NCBI GenBank assembly: GCA_965220285.1
Contig: OZ244818.1
Span: 4,588,001-4,652,000, forward strand
DNA length: 64,000 nucleotides
Reading direction: 5' to 3'
DNA from: Bin5 sp009843665
Lineage (GTDB): Bacteria; Chloroflexota; Anaerolineae; Caldilineales; Caldilineaceae
This document shows positions 59,543 through 64,000 of this stretch, one piece after another (positions within the stretch are counted from its first letter, which is position 1; each line of letters starts with the position of its first letter). The notes below the pieces were generated by a model. The model was not told where the DNA came from, did no database searches, and worked only from the letters and a program-made list of their open reading frames with translations. The position numbers and the translations under genes are program-made.

Positions 59543-61006
59543 ATGGCTAGAGTTACTACCGAGGAAACCGCAGTCGTCCAGGCCGGCGTCAGCCGCCGCA
59601 GCTTCCTGAAGGGCACGGCCGCAGTGGCCGGTCTCACCCTCGCCGCCTGCGTCGCCCCCGGCCCGCAAGCAGCCAGCGACATGGCGGCTCCCGCAGAGGA
59701 GCCGGTAAACATCCAGATCTGGTGGCGGCTCAGACCCACCATTGAAGGCGCAATCCAGGTCTTTGAGGAAACGCACCCCCACATCACTGTTTCCCTGGGC
59801 GACCTCGGTGAAGCCGTCTACGGCACACCCAAATACGTGACCGCCGTCGCCGCCGGTAAGGGACCCGACGTCTCCTACCAGAACCGGCACACCTTCCGCC
59901 AGTTCGCTTCCCGTAACCTTTACCGCCCCATCGAGGACCTCCTGGAACGGGACAACCTCGACAAGGGTAACTTCATGGCCGGCCCCATCGCCGACCTCAC
60001 CTGGCAGGGAACGCTGTACGGGCTGCCCCATACCGCCGGCACGCGCTACTTCTTCTGGAATCGCACCCACTTTGAAGAGGCCGGTCTCGATCCCGACGTC
60101 GGCCCCGAAACCTGGGACGACATCATGGAGATGGCGCCGCAGCTCAACAAGATGGAAGGCGATAAGATCGTCCGCTACGGCTTCCTCCCCCACTTCCCGC
60201 CCGGCCTCTCCGACCAGCTGCTAATCTACGCCATGGAAAATGGCGGCGTCAGCCAGTCCGAAGACGGCCGCACCAACCTCATCAACACCGCTCCATGGGT
60301 CGAAGCCCTTGAGTGGTGCGTCCACATGATCGACGAGTTCGGCGGCGGCAACGCCGCAGCCTCCTCCTTCATGGAAGGCTTCGCCGGTCAGCCGGTGGAT
60401 CCCTTTGCCCAGGGCCAGGTCTCCATGTGCTCCTACGGCAACTGGATGATCGGCCGCTATGCCAAGTTCCCCGACCTCGACTACGACGGCACCGGCCTTA
60501 TGCCTGTCTCGGCCGCCAATGAAGGCGCCCAGGTCAACTGGTCCTGCGGCTGGACATTCGTCATTGACCCCAACACCGAGCTCGTCGAACAGGGTTGGGA
60601 ATTCATGAAGTGGGTGATCAGCGAAGACTATGTGCGCGCCGCCGGAACCGTCGGTCTTGAGCTGGAGAAGGAAGAGTGGGCCCGTCAGCAGCTGCCCGGC
60701 GAACCCATCTTCGCCCCCACACCGCCCGTCTACCAGCCGGCTATGCAGTTCATGCTGGATGAGTACTACGCCGTCCTGCCCGAGCGCCAGAAGCTTATGA
60801 TGGAGAGATACCTCGATTCGGAGACCTTCTCCGTGGGCTGTGGCCAGATCGCCGGCCTCGCCGCCGCCGAACTCTGGATCGGCTTCAAGAACGCCTGGGA
60901 GTCTGCCCTCACCAAGAAGCAGACACCCCAGGAAGCGCTTGACGCCTCCCACGCCGACGTCCAGAAGGCGCTCGACGCCGCCTGGGAGAATCTGGAGTCC
61001 GCATAG
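59543..61006 (+). CDS. Family-1 (sugar type) binding protein, Tat-lipoprotein
   Basis: 487 residues, with AAAGGAG before the ATG. Tat motif SRRSFLKG (17-24) and lipobox LAAC (Cys36). The mature domain is SBP_bac_1 type: IQIWWRLRPTIEGAIQVFEE, AAGKGPDVSY, FWNRTHFEEAGLDPDVGPETW, WEFMKWVISEDYVRA. It belongs with the permeases at 61097 and 62016 and is separated from them by a hairpin. Ligand unknown, presumably a sugar distinct from that of the importer at 40970, given low similarity between the two binding proteins. Confidence 0.93.
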   Translation: MARVTTEETAVVQAGVSRRSFLKGTAAVAGLTLAACVAPGPQAASDMAAPAEEPVNIQIWWRLRPTIEGAIQVFEETHPHITVSLGDLGEAVYGTPKYVTAVAAGKGPDVSYQNRHTFRQFASRNLYRPIEDLLERDNLDKGNFMAGPIADLTWQGTLYGLPHTAGTRYFFWNRTHFEEAGLDPDVGPETWDDIMEMAPQLNKMEGDKIVRYGFLPHFPPGLSDQLLIYAMENGGVSQSEDGRTNLINTAPWVEALEWCVHMIDEFGGGNAAASSFMEGFAGQPVDPFAQGQVSMCSYGNWMIGRYAKFPDLDYDGTGLMPVSAANEGAQVNWSCGWTFVIDPNTELVEQGWEFMKWVISEDYVRAAGTVGLELEKEEWARQQLPGEPIFAPTPPVYQPAMQFMLDEYYAVLPERQKLMMERYLDSETFSVGCGQIAGLAAAELWIGFKNAWESALTKKQTPQEALDASHADVQKALDAAWENLESA

Positions 61007-61017
61007 TCGCAATTGAA

Positions 61018-61063
61018 AACTGGCAGAACCGGACGGCCTTCCATCGCTCCGGTTCCGCCAGTT
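61018..61063 (+). terminator. Hairpin between binding-protein and permease genes
   Basis: AACTGGCAGAACCGGA (61018-61033) and TCCGGTTCCGCCAGTT (61048-61063) pair over 16 positions with one mismatch, 11 nt after the stop codon; TCTTCTGT follows. Fourth example of this arrangement in the window. Confidence 0.75.
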
Positions 61064-61096
61064 CTTCTGTCCGCGCGACCAACCAGGACAGCCGCC

Positions 61097-62011
61097 ATGG
61101 CCACTGCCCAACCTAAACCCAGGCTCACCAACGCTGCCCGAGAGGCCCTGACCTGCTACCTCTTTCTCCTCCCTTGGGGCATCGGCTTCCTCGCCTTTGT
61201 CATCGGCCCGGTCGTCGCCTCTTTCGTGCTGGGTTTCATGGACTATGAAATCGTCACACCTGCCCGCTGGGTCGGCCTCGCCAACTACATCGAGCTCTTT
61301 ACCGACGATCAGCGCTTCGGAATGTCGATGGGCAACACACTCTACTATGTCCTCGTCTTCGTTCCGTTCCACGTCATTATCGCCACACTCCTGGCCCTCC
61401 TGCTCAATCAGAAGGCGCGCGGCATCGCCGTCTACCGCACGCTCTTCTATGTGCCGTCAATCGTACCGATCGTCGCCGGCGCCATTCTCTGGGTCTGGAT
61501 TCTGCAGCCGGAATGGGGTCTCATAAATTCGACCCTGCGCATCGTCGGCATCGAAGGCCCGCTCTGGCTCGCGTCGCTCACCTGGTCCAAACCGGCCCTC
61601 ATCCTCATGGCGCTCTGGGGATCCGGCGCCGCCATGATCATCGTCCTTGCCGGCCTCCAGGGCGTCCCCCAGCATCTCTATGAGGCCGCCGAAATCGACG
61701 GCGCCAACCGCTGGCAACGCTTCCAACACGTCACCATACCCATGCTCAGCCCCACACTTTTCTTCATTCTTGTTCTCAGCGTCATCGCCTCCTTCCAGGT
61801 CTTCACCACTGCCTACGTCATGACTGGAGGCGGGCCCGCCGAGTCAACGCTTTTCTACATGCTCTACCTTTACCGCCGCGCCTTCGTCCTCCTGGACATG
61901 GGCTATGCCGCCAGTATGGCCTGGATTCTCTTTGTAGCCGTTCTTGCCCTCACCCTGGTCCAGTTCAAGCTGGCCAGCCGCTGGGTCTACTACGAAGTGG
62001 AGCAGAGCTGA
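61097..62011 (+). CDS. MalF/UgpA-type ABC transporter permease
   Basis: 304 residues from ATG 61097; an in-frame ATG at 61013 would place the gene start before the hairpin and is unlikely. It has LFLLPWGIGFLAFVIGP near the N-terminus, six predicted membrane segments and the coupling motif YEAAEIDGANRWQRFQHVTIP. It is similar in layout to the permease at 42490. The next gene starts 4 nt after its stop. Confidence 0.93.
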   Translation: MATAQPKPRLTNAAREALTCYLFLLPWGIGFLAFVIGPVVASFVLGFMDYEIVTPARWVGLANYIELFTDDQRFGMSMGNTLYYVLVFVPFHVIIATLLALLLNQKARGIAVYRTLFYVPSIVPIVAGAILWVWILQPEWGLINSTLRIVGIEGPLWLASLTWSKPALILMALWGSGAAMIIVLAGLQGVPQHLYEAAEIDGANRWQRFQHVTIPMLSPTLFFILVLSVIASFQVFTTAYVMTGGGPAESTLFYMLYLYRRAFVLLDMGYAASMAWILFVAVLALTLVQFKLASRWVYYEVEQS

Positions 62012-62015
62012 CGCC

Positions 62016-62909
62016 ATGATACGCGACCAGGCCGTCGGACCCCAACCCACCCGCGAAATCCATCCCGGCGCAAGAGGACAACCTCTTCGCCGCCTATTCG
62101 AACTCATCGGCACACAACTGCTTCTCGTACTCGGCGCAATAGTCTTCGCGCTTCCCTTTGTCTGGATGGTCAGCACATCTCTCAAAGCCGATCGCCAGAT
62201 CTTCGCCTTCCCGCCGATCTGGGTGCCCGATCCTTTCATATGGGGCAACTTTCCCGCCGTCTTTATCTATGCCCCAATGCACCTCTACTTCTTCAATACG
62301 TTGCTCATCGCCCTCGCCCACGTATTCGGCGCCGTCTTCACCTGCTCGCTCGCCGCCTACGGCTTCGCCCGCCTGCGCGCGCCCGGCCGCGACCTCATTT
62401 TCATGGTCATGGTCAGCCAGATGATGATCCCCTACATCGTCATGCTCGTGCCCCTCTACCTCCTCTTCGCCGAGCTTGAGTGGATCGACACCTTCTACCC
62501 GCTGACCATCCCCGCCATGCTCGGCACGCCCTTCTACATCTTCATGCTCCGCCAGTTCTTCCTCACCATCCCTATGGAGCTCGAAGAGGCCGCCATCATC
62601 GACGGCGCCACCCGCCTGCGCATCTGGTGGACCATCATCCTGCCCCTCGCCAAGCCGGCCCTCGCAACCGTCGCCATCTTCAGCTTCATGTTCGCCTGGA
62701 ACGACTTCACCGGCCCGTTGATCTTCCTCAACTCCCGCGAAAAGTTCACCCTCTCCCTCGGCCTCCAGGCCTTCATGTTCGAACGCCGCACCATGTGGGG
62801 CCCCCTCATGGCCGCGTCCACGATGATGATAATGCCAATTCTTATCGTCTTCTTCCTGGCCCAGAAACACTTCATCCAAGGCATCGCCCTAACGGGAATC
62901 AAGGCTTGA
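62016..62909 (+). CDS. MalG/UgpE-type ABC transporter permease
   Basis: 297 residues from ATG 62016. FALPFVWMVSTSLKADRQIFAFP, six membrane segments, the coupling loop LEEAAIIDGATRLRIWWTIILPL and the terminal FIQGIALTGIKA are all typical. Longer in-frame starts overlap the preceding gene. Completes the sugar channel; no ATPase gene follows before the compositional change at about 62930. Confidence 0.93.
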   Translation: MIRDQAVGPQPTREIHPGARGQPLRRLFELIGTQLLLVLGAIVFALPFVWMVSTSLKADRQIFAFPPIWVPDPFIWGNFPAVFIYAPMHLYFFNTLLIALAHVFGAVFTCSLAAYGFARLRAPGRDLIFMVMVSQMMIPYIVMLVPLYLLFAELEWIDTFYPLTIPAMLGTPFYIFMLRQFFLTIPMELEEAAIIDGATRLRIWWTIILPLAKPALATVAIFSFMFAWNDFTGPLIFLNSREKFTLSLGLQAFMFERRTMWGPLMAASTMMIMPILIVFFLAQKHFIQGIALTGIKA

Positions 62910-63044
62910 GAGGCAGTAGCTTCAAGTGATTGAAGGCGCCGGACTGCAGAAAGCGCTCGCGTGTGGCAAAATTGAGGCCGCATAGGTCACGGTTCAGGCA
63001 GTGATGTTCGGGGAGCATCCCTTATAGGTCTTGGAGGTAAGTGA

Positions 63045-64000
63045 GTGAAAATCACTCAATTCACTATGGAGGAGGTCCGGTGTTTTGCCGCGCGCCAAGA
63101 ATTCGAGATTCGCCCACTGACTTTTCTTGTTGGAGAGAACAGCACAGGAAAGACTTCAATTTTGGCCTGTTTTCACATCTTGGCAGAAATCCTAAGTGGA
63201 GGCGAAGTTGATTTCAACCTCCGTCCTTATTCTTTGGGGATATTTAGAGACATAGTTAGAAGGAGCAAGAAGCAAGACAAGAGCTTCGAATTGGGAATTC
63301 GCCTAACGGACAAAGATGATGAGGTTGAAATTACGTTCGGTTTTGTTGAGAAATCGGGTGGAGTTGAGCCTGTGGTCGAGTCGGTGTCTATCAAGTTTTC
63401 AGATGGCGAAATCGTCCTGATCGCAAGAGAAAAAATCGAAGGGAGATTCGAGCCGAAGGCAATTGATGAGGGCAAGAATCAATTTCATATTGATGTTGAT
63501 TCAAATCGCCTAAATGGCGACGATCCGTTTTTTCCACTGATCTATTTTGCTAACAAGAGAATGGAAGGAAAGTCCGATCACAATGGAGCTTTTTCAAGGT
63601 TTCTTAGGGGGAAGATAGAGAAAGGAATCAGCTTCCTGAATCCGGGAAACGAGCCGATCGCTACAGTATTCAGCACATCACCTGTCCGTTCGCAGCCGCG
63701 ACGGACCTATGATCCGACGAGAGAGTTTCAAGATCCGGAAGGAAGCGATGTGCCGATGATGCTGACACGCATTGCATCCACCAAGCCGGAAGAATGGGAA
63801 AGACTAAGGCAGCAGCTAATCAATTTCGGGAAGAGCTCCGGTCTGTTTCAGAGCATTGATACAGAAGCCTTGGGAAGCTCACTGGGTTCTCCGTTCCAGT
63901 TGAAATTCAAAGTGAGAGGACCAAAGACCAACATAGTAGATGTCGGATACGGAGTCAGCCAAGTATTGCCTATCTTGGTTTATGTCTTGACCTCTTCGTT
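63045..64000 (+). CDS. AAA family ATPase (AAA_15/AAA_21, OLD-like), 3' end outside window
   Basis: The frame is open from GTG 63045 (TTGGAGG about 7 nt upstream) to the window end, 318 codons. It has a Walker A motif VGENSTGKTS (about residues 29-38) after a short N-terminal strand region, and VGYGVSQVLPI near residue 300, an ABC-type signature as in SMC/OLD-like ATPases. Walker B and any C-terminal nuclease (TOPRIM or other) lie beyond the window. The gene is A+T-richer than its neighbours, suggesting recent transfer. Relatives often act in phage defence, but a repair or unknown role is equally possible. Confidence 0.85.
   Translation, partial: MKITQFTMEEVRCFAARQEFEIRPLTFLVGENSTGKTSILACFHILAEILSGGEVDFNLRPYSLGIFRDIVRRSKKQDKSFELGIRLTDKDDEVEITFGFVEKSGGVEPVVESVSIKFSDGEIVLIAREKIEGRFEPKAIDEGKNQFHIDVDSNRLNGDDPFFPLIYFANKRMEGKSDHNGAFSRFLRGKIEKGISFLNPGNEPIATVFSTSPVRSQPRRTYDPTREFQDPEGSDVPMMLTRIASTKPEEWERLRQQLINFGKSSGLFQSIDTEALGSSLGSPFQLKFKVRGPKTNIVDVGYGVSQVLPILVYVLTSS

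Noticed and set aside
1..64000. tRNA, rRNA or insertion-sequence transposase genes
   Set aside because: None were recognised by eye on either strand; small RNAs without known structure could still be missed.

Overview
The window looks like a high-G+C genome fragment from a Chloroflexota bacterium, most likely of the Anaerolineae/Caldilineales type found as sponge or marine symbionts. This is an inference from four things: binding-protein lipoproteins with very similar N-termini (lipobox, then a Cys-x-Ala-Pro-rich linker), an abundance of phytanoyl-CoA-type dioxygenases (five) and Gfo/Idh/MocA oxidoreductases (four), several whole ABC import operons, and families of short intergenic repeats. 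No rRNA, tRNA, CRISPR array or intact insertion sequence was seen.

Layout. (1) 1-6793, minus strand: a NitT/TauT-type ABC importer with two related lipoprotein binding proteins, preceded by a dioxygenase and followed by two purine-nucleoside/methylthioadenosine-phosphorylase-type proteins. (2) 8043-19622, plus: a peptide-type (family 5) binding protein and two permeases, then oxidoreductases, an LDH2-type dehydrogenase, a sialidase-like propeller and an HpcH/HpaI aldolase, spaced like one long operon. (3) 19971-33638, plus: a second family-5 importer, a LamG lectin-like protein, glycosidase-like propellers, a Kelch protein, a dioxygenase and a probable selenoprotein. (4) 33875-39966: a dioxygenase, a membrane-anchored unknown on the minus strand, a third propeller paralogue, a GH127-like protein and a PIG-L-type deacetylase. 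(5) 40264-45239: a DUF3830 protein and a sugar-type importer followed by a dioxygenase. (6) 45277-57912, minus: a long run of small-molecule catabolic genes (Asp/Glu racemase superfamily x2, PmoA-like, FAH, glyoxalase, Gfo/Idh/MocA, GNAT, class III aminotransferase, DUF3830, D-2-hydroxyacid dehydrogenase, M20 peptidase, dioxygenase). (7) 59543-62909, plus: a second sugar-type importer. (8) 63045-end: a visibly A+T-richer AAA ATPase gene that runs off the window.

How it fits together. Four importers would bring in oligosaccharides, glycosides, peptides or nucleoside-like compounds. The hydrolase-like propellers, GH127-like protein, oxidoreductases and aldolase have no signal peptides, so breakdown is probably cytoplasmic. 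The dioxygenases may oxidise methyl, alkyl or similar groups on the imported compounds. None of the peptide- or sugar-type importers has a nearby ATPase gene.

The most striking observation is at 31995-33638. What looks like two adjacent ORFs is one reading frame interrupted by a single UGA in a U-x-x-C motif. A stem-loop with a GGUC apical loop follows 17 nt after the UGA, as in bacterial SECIS elements. This is best read as a two-domain UGSC-type selenoprotein. Other notable patterns are a strong hairpin between the binding-protein gene and the first permease gene in all four plus-strand importers, CTTCGCG-type repeat arrays placed downstream of four minus-strand genes, and a three-copy composite repeat whose central hairpin loop is inverted in one copy.
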